Shown in pieces: positions 21,578 to 34,066 of a stretch of DNA of 64,000 bases. Each line of letters begins with the position of its first letter. The first letter of the stretch is position 1. Position numbers and translations under genes: made by a program. The stretch lies in assembly GCA_026018925.1 (NCBI GenBank), contig JAKSZU010000020.1, positions 43,742,068-43,806,067 of the forward strand, given 5' to 3'. This stretch comes from Tupaia tana (taxonomy: Eukaryota > Chordata > Mammalia > Scandentia > Tupaiidae). Under the pieces are notes generated by a model. The model worked only from the letters and a program-made list of their open reading frames with translations. It was not told the DNA's origin and did not search any database.

Positions 21578-23159
21578 GAGAGAATTGGACTTGTGTCCTT
21601 GTACTAATTAATTTATTAGAAGGAAGATTTTGGATTACACGATCTCTATGGCCCTTCAGCTTTAAAACACCTCAATGGAAATGTTTCTGTAAGATCCATG
21701 TACAAATGGGGTTCTTTTTCTTTAATGCAAATCCTGAAGGTGAAGAAAGGGAGAAGGGGATGGCAGCATAACCACTCCCTCTGAGGGGTGACTAGTGAGC
21801 AAATAAAGCCCCAAATAAATATTTTTAAAGATACCGTTAACTGAACGCTGGAGATGAAGGGAAAGCAGGGAATTAAGTGGAAGTTCTAAAGAACGTGTTA
21901 GGCACTCCGTGTGTGCAGGGTGTGCTATGATGTTTATTGCTCCCCGGTCACGTCCCAGTAAGGTACAGGCTACCTTATTCCCCTGTACAGATGTATCGTC
22001 AGTATCTTCTTCATACTGATCCTTCAGTGCTCGGATTGGGACGTAGCTTTGACAAGCATGCTGCTTTGCAAATGAGTTTGGAGAAAATTTCCCCCCAAGG
22101 TAATGGATCAAAAGTTAGCAGGTGCAAGGAAAGAGAAGTATTTGAAAGAGTATGTCCTGGGGATCTGAGGAGACTGGGAGATGCGCTAAGGACAGGGGAG
22201 TGGGTGAGGTAACATCAAGAAGAACACAGATTCTTCTAGAAGAAAGCCAGTGGTGTCAAAGGGAGGCAGAAAGAAGGCAGACGAGCCTTCAAGAAGGCCA
22301 GGTCTTCAGGAGCTGTCTGTGGGCACCCAACACTCACTTCAGGTGCTTTGTCAGGTAGGTAGGTAGTTCCACTACTCCAGGTCTGTTTCTTTATTGCCAC
22401 TTCTCTGACACATGGTACTTTGGACCTCCATTTGGCTTTTATTCATTTTTCCTGGAGTTCTTGTTTACATTTTTGTTCTCCATTTATTTAGTCAAAACAA
22501 ATCCCAAATCTTTGGGCTAATAGATATCTCACTCCATTTTTATCCCCTAGCATATGATATGAAGTGTCCATCCAATAGATGTTTGGATTAGACTACCGTG
22601 GAAGTAATCTCAAAGTACTTAACTCTAAGATAGCATAGCCTTCGGAGGTTGAGAAGTTAGAGCCCTGTGCAGTAACGCAGGGCTTTGAGAAGCCAGTTGA
22701 TTGGATATGGGGCATCTCCTGGAAAATTACTGCATGTAACTATATTCTGTAAAATAATTTTGCTTTTCTGGAAACCTTGACCAAGGAACTTGACTTTAAG
22801 TTTTCTAATGGTTCATTATATTTCTGATTATTAAAATAATCTCTAGTTCTATGATTAGGTTCTATCTAAAGCGTCAAGAACAGTTTTGCAATGAGACTGG
22901 AATGTCATATTATTCATAGCTCGTAGAAGCTGGTCCAGCTAAAATAATGTCAGCACCACACTTACATATGTTTTTGTGATTTAAGAAAAATCTGAAGAAA
23001 GATTTGTTTCCCCTTAATACATTTCCATGTATGTGCAATGTCTCTGCTCAGAAACTAAAGTGTAGCAGTGGGTAGTTCTGGGGAAGCCAAATATAGACCT
23101 GGTGCCAACAGATGCAAAAATGCCCTGGAAATCTCTGGCCCAGAAATAATAGCTTACCA

Positions 23160-23162
<3 letters not shown>

Positions 23163-23197
<35 letters not shown>
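23163..23197. repeat. (CA)n microsatellite
   Basis: About 17 CA units, not inside a SINE. Confidence 0.97.
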
Positions 23198-23199
<2 letters not shown>

Positions 23200-23673
23200 C
23201 ACGCACACAGTGGTTGGACTCCTGAACGATACACAGCCGTCTGTATAGACAACGGTGCTGTTGGCCAAGAGTCCCGGAGGCAGGCCAACCTCCCATCCAG
23301 ATGCCACTACCAGTAAGGAACCATTTGGCATCATTTCTCTGGCTACCAATCTTCTCTCCCACTTTCTGGCATGAATTTTCCCAGGGACTGCTCAAGTAAA
23401 TAACACTCTGGAGAGTTTCGTGTCAATGTGCTGCAGCAACACAGAACATGGTGCCACAGAGCTCTTCATTCTACTCAGATGTTTTATCACTTTATTTCTG
23501 TTCTGTGTCAAAGAAGCCTGACTTCTGTGTATTTGCCCACAGATAAATACAATTGCTTTGGAAATTAAGAACAATATGCTTTTATTTCTGCATAGAGCCG
23601 TTTTTTTCAACTCAGAAATACCCTGAGAGTTTTTGAAGAATAAACAATTTAAAACACATATGCAAAATTAATA

Positions 23674-23740
23674 AAAAAGAGAGAGAACAAGAGGAAGAAG
23701 GAGAAGAAAGGAAGAAAGGAAAACAGAAGATAAGAAAAGT
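23674..23740. repeat. Near-pure purine tract
   Basis: About 65 bases almost entirely A and G (only isolated C or T), such as GAGGAAGAAGGAGAAG. Confidence 0.9.
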
Positions 23741-24359
23741 AGACTGAGAAACACAACATACTGGTCTTTTTTGGAAAAGTGAAAAATACTGTTCATGTCT
23801 CTTCAGCCCTACCAAAAGTATGTGCTGGAAAATCATCTATTCAGAAGACTCCAGAAAGAACTTTTTTTCCCCCAGTGAAAAATTGAATAGGTGATAATTT
23901 TCATGCAGCACTAACTTTCCAGAAAAAAAACATCGACATGAACTGTTTTCTCACTTTATAACCTCATCAAATTTCAGTGACTGCCTAGGTGAGGTCATGC
24001 CTCCCAACAGTGCCATCCCAGACTCCCCAGTCTCTTTCACCAGAGGAGGCTTTTTTTTTTTTTTAAATTTGCATTTCTTTGTTTCTTTTTAAAATTAATT
24101 TATTTACATTTAATTACATCTTTACAGTGTACAACATTTCTTTTTCCAGCACAAGCACTACGCATGTCAGTCAAGCAAAGATATTACTCTATAACTTATC
24201 AGCAAATAGCTTCTCTTTTTTTTTTTTTGTCAGTCTACTGTTCGTTTATCCCTTCCCTCACATAGCAAGGCCTGCAGCCAGACTGAACCTGCTGAAAGAG
24301 CTGGCTTCATTCTTGCAATTACTTGATAAGAGCAAAGTTTTGAGATTTTTTTTTTTTTG

Positions 24360-25210
24360 ATCAAAGGGAGAATTATCAGAGGATGGCATAATATTTGATG
24401 ATTTCGACGAATGCAGAAAGATATAAAACCACACATTTTAATTTGCAAAAATAAACTGTAAATTTAACTTAAATTTCTGTGCAGTCAAAACAACACATTA
24501 AATTGCTATTGCACGGAAAAGGAAAGGAAAAGCAAGAGGTCATTGCTTTTTTTGACTCTGCGGACTAATTTTGTAAAAGTGTGAAATGTGAACTGGGGGG
24601 AGCTCTTGGTGTCCTCCATGTTGTCTCCCCAGTTCGCCAACAAAAACACAATGAACCTTTGAGGCTGACTTGCTAGCACATCAGTGGCAAAGTAAGTGAT
24701 CTTAACTGTACACAAAGCAGTATTTTCCCTGGATACCTTTAATGGGGCTGCCCTATTTGCTTAACTTGAAGCAGAATCCATTGCTCTGAGCTATCTAAGT
24801 GTTATGGATATTGGTAAGTCAGCCTCAGAGAGACATGAACTAAGAATCAAATGCTCACCATCACATTCGGGAGAGAGAAGCATTTTTACAAGGATTAACA
24901 CGGTAGTCAGAGTATGTAACTCTGTGTTGCATAAAGATTTCTTGCTGAGCCATACAACCCTATCAGGTAAAAATTACGCGACTAACACATGGGACAGACG
25001 GCGTAATCATGGAAACGTAAGCAGCTCAGGTACACTGTAGAAGAGACATTGCTCCTTTTTAAACAAAAAGTGTCCATCTGCTCACTAGAGTCAAGTGCAA
25101 CTATTTGTTTCCCAATGACACATTAATATTGACAAAATCTTCTCTTTTCCCATGGTGCAATTGTGATGAAATTATTACTAATTACATTGAAGTGATAGTT
25201 TGGTAACTGA
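24360..25210. promoter_or_regulatory. Candidate conserved regulatory block
   Basis: Unique, SINE-free sequence. It has AT-rich homeodomain/forkhead-like words (TTTTAATTTGC, AAATAAAC, ACTAATTACATTG) mixed with ordinary GC segments and bounded by A/T runs. No coding signal. Function is inferred from composition only. Confidence 0.3.
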
Positions 25211-25264
25211 AGTTCCTCGATAGCATGTCAAATACTTTGCTGTATAGAAAGGCAGTAGCTGTCG

Positions 25265-25525
25265 GCGAGGCCTGCTGGCACAGGTGTTAAGGCATAGCAG
25301 GCATTCTAGAAACACATGGGACGCTCCTGGGTGTGGCTCCTGGCTGCCCTGAACTTACCAGGTGTGCCCACAGGGTGCCTGGGCTCCTGGCTGGCTGGGA
25401 AGGCTTGGGGTGCAGTGGGGGGAGAGGATTGCTGCATGGTGATACAATGTTAAGGGTGTTCCCCTTCCTTAAAGAAAATATACTTGAAAAAATGACAACA
25501 ATTATACAAATATATAGGCAATGGC
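25265..25525 (+). mobile_element. Possible third-type SINE
   Basis: A tRNA-like start (GGCCTGCTGGCACAGGTGTTAAG), a GC-rich middle (GGCTCCTGGCTGGC repeated) and an A-rich tail. TAGCTGTC occurs just before it (about 25256-25263) and again at about 25531-25538, a possible TSD. Confidence 0.5.
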
Positions 25526-25740
25526 AATATTAGCTGTCTAATGTCTCATAAGGAATTTTTTTTAACTCGCCAACTGAACGAAATCTGCTGTTTCTGCTTG
25601 GTATTTTCTTCTTGTGTGATTCCACATTTTGTAGGAAAATCAGCTGGTGTTTTCCCTACATAATTCTCTACTTTCCATTTTAAAGGAAGAGAATTTCCAG
25701 TTTTTGGAGATTCAATCTCCAGTTACCTTTCTATAATGTT

Positions 25741-25991
25741 AATTTTTTTTTTCTACATGGTACATGTGCTCAGCAGAGAAAAAGAGAGAGAGAAAGAAAG
25801 AGAGAAATCATCCCCCAACCCCTGGGAGGAGGGTGATGATGTGGCAATCCCTTTTCCTCTATTCTCCTCTCAGGATTTTGGGTGTGCGCATACACATGCA
25901 CCTGGCATATTTTACAAGTTTCTGGGTCCAAGACTCAAACTGCACAATCAGCCACATGGGGTCTAACTGCTTTGACCACCAGCCTGGCTCT
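25741..25991 (-). mobile_element. Long-form tRNA SINE, diverged
   Basis: Minus strand, from poly-T and CTACATGGTACATGTGCTC to TTGACCACCAGCCTGGCTC. An adjacent AAAC/CA/TA microsatellite follows its head side. Confidence 0.82.
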
Positions 25992-25992
25992 A

Positions 25993-26019
25993 AAAAAACA
26001 AACAAACAAACAAACAAAA

Positions 26020-26092
<73 letters not shown>

Positions 26093-26205
26093 TAAATATA
26101 AATATATGTAAATATGTATGCATATACAAGTATAAATTTATTATTATATATTTATTATAATATTTAATATATTTAAATATATATATATATATATTAAGCT
26201 GATAT
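25993..26205. repeat. Compound microsatellite (AAAC, CA, TA)
   Basis: An AAAC run, then two CA runs split by TATATATATA, then irregular TA/TAAA-rich sequence ending in a TA run at about 26177-26194. Confidence 0.95.
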
Positions 26206-26577
26206 ATACTTAAAAGAGTAGAATCAGAGTTCCCCAAACCTTCTTGGCATTTTTCTCCCCCCACAACATCCTTAGACCAAAGGAAATATTTAATATTTTT
26301 AGTTATTAAGTCATAAAGTCCAAATGAGTTAATAAATGAGTACGTCTTAACAACTTAGTAGTCCTGAAAAAACTATATATATATATATATATATAATATA
26401 TATAAAGAAAACAATAAATTTTGTTTCTAAATAACTACAATTATTTAATAATGGCACTTGTGCATCTGTTGGCCATGTAAAACTTCTCAGTCCTTGCAAT
26501 CAGGTTGATTCTACCATCTTCATCTTTTTGTCACACATTGATTTTAGTATGGCACCTGCTTTTAATCAAAGCAACCA
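26206..26577. other. AT-rich stretch with TA repeat
   Basis: Contains a TA run at about 26373-26405. Otherwise nothing recognised. Confidence 0.45.
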
Positions 26578-26852
26578 GGGACCAGTAGCTGGTGTAATGA
26601 CTATGTTGCTGGACTCCCATGTAATCGACCGTGGTTCAAGTCTCAGACCCGGAGGCTTAAACTCACATTGGGCGCGTGTGCATGCATGCCCAAGATCCTG
26701 AGAGGAGAATAGAGGAGAAGGAATTGTGGTGTGGCCATCCCCCCTTGGGGGGTGATTTCTCGCTTTCTGTCTCTCTATCTCTATCTTTCTAGAGAGTGCA
26801 CACGCCCTGTAGCAACAACCTCTCCCAAAAAAACCCCCAAAAAACCCAAAAC
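26578..26852 (+). mobile_element. Long-form tRNA SINE
   Basis: GGGACCAGTAGCTGG head through AGCAACAACCTCTCCC, with an A/C-rich tail. The tail boundary is approximate. Confidence 0.9.
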
Positions 26853-27029
26853 AAATTTATCATTTGCAATCACAAGGAAAAACCATCCACACAAAATAAA
26901 GATGTCTTGTATAGTGAACCCCCAGATAGATTTGGAGTTGTCTCAGTAAGGAAGGCTATTTATTTGGTATAACTGCTTGCCTGCCTTACTAAACAAGTGC
27001 TAACACAGAGCATTAACCATACGCTAAGA

Positions 27030-27185
27030 ACTGCTCCTGGCTCTTCAAGTGTACTGAGTTACTGAATGCTCACAATGATTCTCTCTTAGGTACTGTTGTT
27101 ATCCTCACCCTAGAGGCGAAGAAGCTGAAACATGGACAGATCAAGTTCACTTGCCCAAGAGTCTGCAGCATGTTACAGTCACTGT
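27030..27185 (-). repeat. MIR fragment
   Basis: TGTTATCCTCACCCTAGAGG, GAAGCTGAAACATGGAC and CACTTGCCCAAGAGT match the complement of the MIR core region. Confidence 0.75.
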
Positions 27186-27564
27186 TTAAATGCAAGTGCC
27201 TGGCTCTTGAGTCCACACTCCTAATCTACGATATTCATAATCTCAAGACTAAAGAGAGGGCCTCTGTTGGTGCAGAGAAGTGATTCCAAATCGGTGTTTC
27301 CAGAGTGTGACCCGAAAGATATTGGTCCTCAGTACGTGTCATGGCCAAAGGGGTTCGTTGGTGAAATGCAGAACATTACATTCCCTCCTCATGCACTGAG
27401 GAGCCGCAGTAAGTACTACGTAAATGGCTCTGAAAATTCTGTCACAAATCTCCTAGTAATTTTTTGTATTCAGCACAAAGTCTTCACTTCTATAATATCT
27501 TATTATATATCTCGGAATTTATGAACAACACTTTAGGAAATGATGTCTTAAAATATAGAAATGG

Positions 27565-27824
27565 GGGACCAGCAGTTAGCGTAATGGCTATGTCGCTGGA
27601 CTCCCACGTAGTCGACCGCGGTTCGCGTCCCGGACCCGGTGGCTTAAACTCACGCCGGGTGCGTGTGCGTGCGTGCCCAAGATCCTGAGAGGAGAATAGA
27701 GGAGAAGGGATTGCGGTGTGGCCATCCCCCCTGGGGGGTGATTTCTCGCTTTCTATCTCTCTGTCTCTCTCTGTTGGTCTGGCAAGCTCACGCGCCCTAT
27801 AGCAAAATCCTCTCCAAAATATAT
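27565..27824 (+). mobile_element. Long-form tRNA SINE, young-looking
   Basis: GGGGACCAGCAGTTAGCG head, B box GGTTCGCGTCC, nearly all CpGs intact. TSD TATARAAATGG at 27554-27564 and 27825-27835. The end reads CAAAATCCTCTCC. Confidence 0.95.
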
Positions 27825-27835
27825 ATATATAAATG

Positions 27836-29244
27836 GTATGGTAATAGTTGGCCATGTTTCCAAAACACCTGTTGCTAACAGTTTCCTTGACAAAGGCAAA
27901 TCTGAAACTTGTTTTGGTGAGCAAAATATATGAGCAAGGCAAGCCCATTATTTAGATTTAGTAAAATGGGCCTTAAAGATAAAACCTTGCATTGCACTTT
28001 GATCAGGGAAACATTACCCAATTGAGATTTTCCTTTTGACCAGCTTTAAAAATCTCTTTTCCTTCTGCTTTGATTTTATTTTATTTTTTTTTTCCCATGT
28101 TCTTCTGGCTTATGTGGGTCCACATTGGCCTTAGTCACTTTCTTACTTCAGGACCACTTACCCATTATTTTTGGATGCTGCTAATGCAATCTTTCTAATG
28201 TCACTTAAAGGAACATGTTTTCATCAACTGATTTTCATGAAAGTTTGTTCTCCCTAATACAGAAAATGTGACAGATTTGTCTTTTACATCTGTCTTGAGA
28301 CCATGTTCTCTGACATGTGGCAGGGATAGAAGAGGGAGGTAGGTGGTTAGAGGCTTCCTTCTTGGTTAAAAAATAATTTTTGAATTGGTTGCTGAACTGA
28401 AAGTGGATTCCCCAATGCCTGGAAATGTGAGCCCTGTGACACATTCCCTCCGCTGTCTTCCACCCGCGCTCCTAATATCCTTCTGCCAGCTCTCTCAGGA
28501 CCTGGTCCTTGTAAACCACTTCATTCTGCATTTACGGTCTTTATGTGAATGGTATTGCTGTTAGGTCACGTATGATAGTTTTAAAAATTATATGGTTATG
28601 TGATACTATTTTCTCCCCACTAGTGTCCCGACAGTTTTCTGAATATCAAAAACAAGTATTTCTTTATAGAAATGAATGTAAAGACTCGCGTCCCATGAAC
28701 GCTCACACCATGATGACAGAGTCCAGGAGCTACAGAAGTAAGCCAGTCTCTCACACTCATCGCAGGCGCGCTGCTTGTTTTGAGACGGCAGAAGTTCGGG
28801 AGGTAGAATGCCTCATTACATCTTTCACTACACGCTCTCCCATCCGAGCATTAGCCAGGCCTGATCCTACCTAGCTCCTGAGAGCAGCAAGGTCAGTGCT
28901 CTCTGACTGACGGGGGCATTGACAAAACTATGCTCACTCAGATGGACGAGTACTTGTTCTACTCCATTCTTCAATGGAATCCCATTCTTTACTGGAATAG
29001 ACGCTACTGTAATTACTATTGTTATTATTCATAATCAAAAGGGAGGGTACTGTCCTATTTAGACTTGAACCACATACAACAGCGATTGGTCACGTGGATT
29101 AACACAGTTTCCTTCTGACTCTGAAAGCTCCTCTCCTTGCCCTATTAAAAAACAAAAAACAAAAACAAAAACAGAAAACAGCCAACACTGCATATTCTCA
29201 GAAGGCTGTATTTTCAAGAAGTAAAGGAAGCATATTTTATCATA
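27836..29244. other. Unassigned unique sequence
   Basis: 1.4 kb with no SINE. The longest plus-strand ORF (28545-28874, 109 codons) has no recognised relatives and is not called. Confidence 0.35.
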
Positions 29245-29260
29245 ATCAATTTCTTTCTTT

Positions 29261-29528
29261 TTTTTTTTTTTTTTTGAGAGGTTTTTCGCTATAGGGCGCG
29301 TGCGCTCACCAGACAGACAGAGAGAGACAGAGAGATAGAAAGCGAGAAATCACCCCCCAGGGGGCATGGTCACGCCGCAATCCCTTCTCCTCCATTCTCC
29401 TCTCGGGATCTTGGGCACGCACGCACACGCGCCCGGCGTGAGTTGTAAGCCACCGGGTCTGAGACGCGAACCACGGTCGACTACGTGGGAGTCCAGCGAC
29501 ATAGCCATTACGCTAACTGCTGGTTCCC
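29261..29528 (-). mobile_element. Long-form tRNA SINE, young-looking
   Basis: CpG-rich, head end TGCTGGTTCCC. TSD ATCAATTTMTTTCTTT at 29245-29260 and 29529-29544. Confidence 0.95.
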
Positions 29529-29544
29529 ATCAATTTATTTCTTT

Positions 29545-30339
29545 GAGGTTACTATCATGGTTCTTACTCATCTGAACTACTGCTTTTATGAAAAAATAAT
29601 TAATTAAAACAATGTGTTTATGAAAGATTGTAGATGGCTAGTAAAGTCTGATCTCTAGGTGTGAATCTGAGTAGACATAATTTTGGGTGATTATAGACTA
29701 ATGAACTTAAGTGCATGGACATGTGATCTTGTTGGAGAATGACAATTTATTCACAGAAAAAGGAATATGTGTAAGAGGCCTCAGGTAGTTTAACCTCATT
29801 TAAAAGAAGGCACAGTCCACATCTGTATTTCTGGGAATGAGAAATCATTTTAACATGCTCTGGTACATAGTGTTTTATTATTTTTTTAAAAAGTTCTATA
29901 CCAAGGATCTATTCAGTGGCCAGGATTTTGAGAATCAGGCAGCACACAGCTGAGGAGGACAGGAGGGATCAGAGGTCAAGGAAGAGTGCTGGAATGATTC
30001 TTCTTGATTGAATCGACCGTGTCTTTGCAGTGAGTTCTGAGGGACTCTCCCACTTTCTCCTTCAACCTTCTAGTTCCTTCCCCTCTCATCTTCTCTTTCT
30101 TTTTACTCTTTCCCCATTTTTCACAAAGGCAATGATGGCCAAGGGGCCTTGTTGTAGAATTAGGTGTCTGGAGGCTGAAATCTTCATTGTTCCCTTTCCC
30201 TGAATTAATTCTAGTGCAGTCTTGACTAATTAACTATGAAAATGGGACTGTGAAGAAGCCCTTGTAAATCAGGAATATTTGGGGTCAATGGCCTCTCTAC
30301 TTACACACATTAAAAAAAGCCATATTGATTTTAATGTAA
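29545..30339. other. Unassigned unique sequence
   Basis: No gene or named repeat recognised. Confidence 0.3.
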
Positions 30340-30505
30340 GACACCAAGCACAAGCACTAAGCACAATTTGTAAATGGGTAATTACATTTCCGTATTATTA
30401 TCTCATTTGACCCTCACAGCAGCCTGTCCTGTGAGATGTGAAGAAAATAGTATTATCTTCTTTTTACTGAGGAGAATACAAGCTTAGAGATAGTAAGAAG
30501 ATAAC
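30340..30505 (-). repeat. MIR fragment
   Basis: ATTATCTCATTTGACCCTCA, CAGCAGCC and TTTTACTGAGGAGAATAC match the complement of MIR. Confidence 0.75.
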
Positions 30506-30582
30506 ACCCATGAGTTTTTTTCATGGAAATATTAAGATTTAGGAAAAGTATGGAAAACCTACAATGGTCAAATGACACTTTA

Positions 30583-30807
30583 TCTATTTATTTTTGTTGT
30601 TGTTTTTGCCTTTTTTTTCCCCCTAGGTTTTTGCCATAGGGCATATGTGCTCACCAAGAGAGACCGAGAAAGGGAAGGGGAGAAAGCAACCCTCCCCACA
30701 CAAATACATGTACCCTGCGTGATTTTCAAGCCACTGGGTTTGGGATTCAAACTGCTAAGTCAGCCATGTGAGTCCAGCACCTTAATGCCTCACCATCTGC
30801 TGTCCCC
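30583..30807 (-). mobile_element. Long-form tRNA SINE, partly deleted
   Basis: TSD TCAARTGACACTTTA at 30568-30582 and 30808-30822. The C6/G6 hairpin and part of the body are missing. It ends CATCTGCTGTCCCC. Confidence 0.92.
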
Positions 30808-30824
30808 TCAAGTGACACTTTAAT

Positions 30825-31010
30825 TGTTCTGTGACCTTGTGCAAGTAAATGTTATTAGTTCTCTGTGTCCATTTCCTCAACTGTAAAGTGGGAATAATAA
30901 TATTGACTTAATAAAGTTGTTGGAGGATTAAGTGAGTTAATTTACGTAGAGTTCCGAGAATAGCTCTTTGGACATAGTATGCATTTATAAAATAGAAGCT
31001 ATTGTAATAT
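30825..31010 (+). repeat. MIR fragment
   Basis: TGTGACCTTGTGCAAGT, TTTCCTCAACTGTAAAGTGG and GGAGGATTAAGTGAGTTAAT are diagnostic MIR words in order. Confidence 0.85.
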
Positions 31011-31450
31011 AGTGTGGAAACAATAATTATTATTCCTAATTAGTAAGTAGAAGAATTTGGTTTGAAAACGAGGTCTTCTAACTCCAGTCCAGTGCTCTTT
31101 CACTCACAGCACAGTTACCTAAGGTTACCCCACTATTTCCTAAAAGTCAATTAGGTGTCATATGGAACCACAGAATAAAGTACATATTTTACCAATATCA
31201 TTAATTTACAGATACAACGCTACACAGAACTTAAAATATCATGAGCACGTATTACAACGCGTACTATTTTTTCACCTTTTAAGTTTCATATATGTAAAAT
31301 TCATCCTCTTAAGTACATAGTTCTATGTCTTGACAAACACATGCAGCTGTATAATTACCGGTACAACCAAGGTACAAGAGCAGTCCTTACAGTTTACCTT
31401 AAGTAAAATTTTAAGTGAATATTCTGGAAGAAATTTTTTTAAACATTATT
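31011..31450. other. Unassigned unique sequence
   Basis: No gene or named repeat recognised. Confidence 0.3.
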
Positions 31451-31462
31451 AGTCAATGACAT

Positions 31463-31712
31463 GGAGGCCAGAGATGGCGTAGTGGTTATCTGGACTCCCA
31501 CGTGGCCAACCACGGTCTGAGTCTGGGATCTCATGGCTTAAAACAAGCAGAACGCATGTGCCCACCTGCCTAAGATGCCAGGAGGAGAGGAGATTGCCAT
31601 GGCTGTCCACCCTGGGCGATTGTTCTCACTTTCCCTCTGGCTGTGTCCATTGCTTGCTCTCTGGCAAGCACATGTGCACATGCTGTAAGGAAAAAACCTC
31701 CATAAAAAGAGA
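31463..31712 (+). mobile_element. Long-form tRNA SINE, diverged
   Basis: GGAGGCCAGAGATGGCGTAG head to GTAAGGAAAAAACCTCC. TSD AGTCAATGAYAT at 31451-31462 and 31713-31724. Confidence 0.92.
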
Positions 31713-31737
31713 AGTCAATGATATTATAGCATATCTA

Positions 31738-31815
31738 CTGGGTCGTTGGAAAAGTCATGACATATTTTTTTCTGTGTTCTTCTATGCAAAATACATCATA
31801 ACTTTTCCGACACCC
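31738..31815. mobile_element. Very short palindromic DNA transposon (copy 1)
   Basis: Left end GGGTCGTTGGAAAAGTCATG; the right end is its imperfect complement (CATAACTTTTCCGACACCC). The core has TTCTATGCAAAATAC. A TA precedes it. A sister copy is at 34354-34423. Mariner-derived origin is inferred. Confidence 0.72.
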
Positions 31816-33665
31816 CGACAGGTTCATAGACTTAAAGCATACTCCGAAGTTTGGATAATAATTCTTACTCATTGATTTATTAAATCCAGAAGTACATACT
31901 GAGGTCTTCCTACATATGTAGATGAAGATGAGGATGGAGAGTCTCCAAGTTTTCTACCCTCAGAAAGAGAAAATGTAGTAACGGCGCTGTACATCTCAGC
32001 GCTAACAGGTAAACCAGGAGGGGGAAACAACGGGGCTCTCCCGAATTTCATTTTTACAAGAAGGTGGCGAAAGGAGGATGACAGCGTTGGTGCTTCTCTA
32101 ATTAGCATTCATTAAAATAACAAAAACAAATAATACCTTTTTCCCCTACAAAACCTACAACTCAATTCTTCAAATATTTGGTACATCTCCCAGGAGGGGA
32201 GGGAACCACACAGTCCCTATCTTCAAGCAGTTTATAGTATAATAAAGCACATAATTATAATTCAGGACAGAGAATAAACAAAGGTATTCAAATCATATGC
32301 ATTCAGGGGGGTAATACTGAGTTGGGGGGGTCAATAAAAGATTTAGAAAAGCGTGACAATTAAACAGGGTCTTGACAAGCAGATAGACTTCTGACAAGTG
32401 CTATTGCTGCAGGGAGGAGAAAAGTTCAGTGTATTGTAGGATAGCAACACTGTTCCATATGCTAGCCAGTAGCTATGTATGGCTATCTGAACGTAAACTT
32501 AAATTAGCTAGAACTGAATGAAATGAAAAATATAGTTCCTTGGTCACTAGTCACATTTCAAATGTTTTATAGCTGACATGGCCAGTGGCTCCAGTCCTGG
32601 GCGGCACCCAGTAGGACATTTCCATTATAACAGAGTTCAGTTGGGCGGTGCTGCTGTAGGAGCCGGGAGTGGGGAAAGGTCAGGAGGTGGGAGCAGTGAA
32701 TTACCCAAACTTCTGTTCACGCCCTTGGACAAAATACCAGAAATAATAATATACCCGTGTCTTTCCTTTCCAAACCTAAGTTGGAAATTCATGCCTTTGT
32801 AAGGATCAATGACTCAATTGTTTCACTGGCTGGTCTGGTTCAATAATCATGCTGGGTTCCTACTATAAATCAATAATGAAGACATAAGGCCTAACAGGCC
32901 TATCTAATTGCGCCATGTATCTGAGCATGCAGATGACAGTGGCTGAGAGCCAGGCCCCAGGGCACAGCCTGGTGTGGGTGCTGCTGCCTCCCCGGCAGGG
33001 ACCTGAGCAGACCTGGGTCCGGGCGAATGACTCGGGCTGTCACGGCTGCAGTCCCCTAAGAGCGTGCTCATTGTTAAATCACTTACTTCTTTAGAAATAG
33101 CAGCAGCGTCCACCGTAAAACCTAAGTGGCACTTTGAGATTGGAAGAAACTGTAACTCAGAAACAAGTCCTGTGCCATGAATATGGATGAACTGAGTGAT
33201 GTGTGACCGCCGCCATTGAGAAACTTGTGAAGTTCAGACTTCATCATTTTGATAAGAGCAGCTGTCTGTTCTGTCAGAGGGTGGTTTGGCTCAACCAACC
33301 AAAGATGTAGTGGCGTTTTTACCAAGCCAGTCAGGCGAACCTTTCACTTGCCGAGAGGTCTAAATGGTCAGAGGTGTAGACGGTCAGAAAACCATGTAAC
33401 TAGGCTGAGATTCTAACATACTAGTAGATCCCTTCATCAGTTAAAAATAAAGCAGTCTGGAAAATCAGACCACCTGGAGAAATTAAAACCAGTTGGAATA
33501 TGCACATCTTATTTCAGCGGTCTGTCTGTTCATCTTAGACCCAATATTGCCTGATATTTGATTTCGAGTTCTTTAAAATATGATTCAATAAAAATTGACT
33601 TTTAATGTACATGTGTTTTTTCTGGGGATATCATTATTAGGTGTTTTGTTTATACATGCTCACTG
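31816..33665. other. Mostly unassigned; L2-like tail inside
   Basis: About 32170-32420 has words of an ancient L2-like repeat (CAAATATTTGGTACATC, CAGTCCCTATCTTCAAGCAG). A small GC-rich stretch lies at 32940-33060. No gene seen. Confidence 0.4.
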
Positions 33666-33676
33666 GACACATTATT

Positions 33677-33927
33677 TTTTTTGGAGAGAGGTTTTTGCTA
33701 TAGGGCGTGTGCGCTTGCTGGAAAGACGGAGGCAGAGAGAAAGCAAGAAATCACCTCCCAAGGGGGAAGGCCACGCCGCAATCCCTTCCCCCCCATTCTC
33801 CTCTTGGGATCTTGGTCACGCACGCACACATTCCCAGGGTGAGTTTAATCCACCGCGTCCAGGACTCAAACCGCGGTCGACTACATGGGAGCCCAGCGAC
33901 ATAGCCATTACGCCAACTGCTGGTCCT
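33677..33927 (-). mobile_element. Long-form tRNA SINE
   Basis: TSD GACACAYTATT at 33666-33676 and 33928-33938. CpGs largely kept. Confidence 0.94.
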
Positions 33928-34040
33928 GACACACTATTGTTTTTTAAAACCACTTAAGAGTATGAGGAAAAGGTAGTGAAGCAAACAGATACAAAGTTTG
34001 AATGGGTTTTCAGAAGATGTACTGTATGGATAATTTATAT

Positions 34041-34066
34041 CGTGTGTGTGTGTGGGGGGGGGGGGG
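34041..34066. repeat. (GT)n followed by G13 run
   Basis: CGTGTGTGTGTGTG followed by about 13 G. A potential quadruplex-prone or slippage-prone tract. Confidence 0.9.

Larger units (their letters stand above)
21591..25256. other. SINE-poor interval
   Basis: 3.7 kb without a complete SINE. A possible relic of the SINE body lies at 21735-21800 (AGGGAGAAGGGGATGGC and CCACTCCCTCTGAGGGGTGA). It also holds the CA repeat at 23163-23197, a purine-rich tract at 23674-23740 and a regulatory candidate at 24360-25210. Confidence 0.4.

Noticed and set aside
21722-22111. 129-residue minus-strand ORF
   Set aside because: No recognised domain, and its 5' or 3' parts overlap SINE- and MIR-like words. Chance frame.
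23163-23197. Possible CRISPR or tandem array signals at CA and TA runs
   Set aside because: These are plain microsatellites in mammalian DNA, with no spaced repeats.
27565-27640. tRNA gene calls at SINE heads
   Set aside because: A- and B-box-like words exist, but the heads lack a proper cloverleaf and anticodon stem and continue into the SINE body.
27490-27948. A 152-residue ORF, and a whole set of similar ORFs across the window (for example with MCVRAQDPERRMEEKGLR)
   Set aside because: They recur wherever a long-form SINE lies and are translations of its body on either strand. The similarity is repeat identity, not a gene family.
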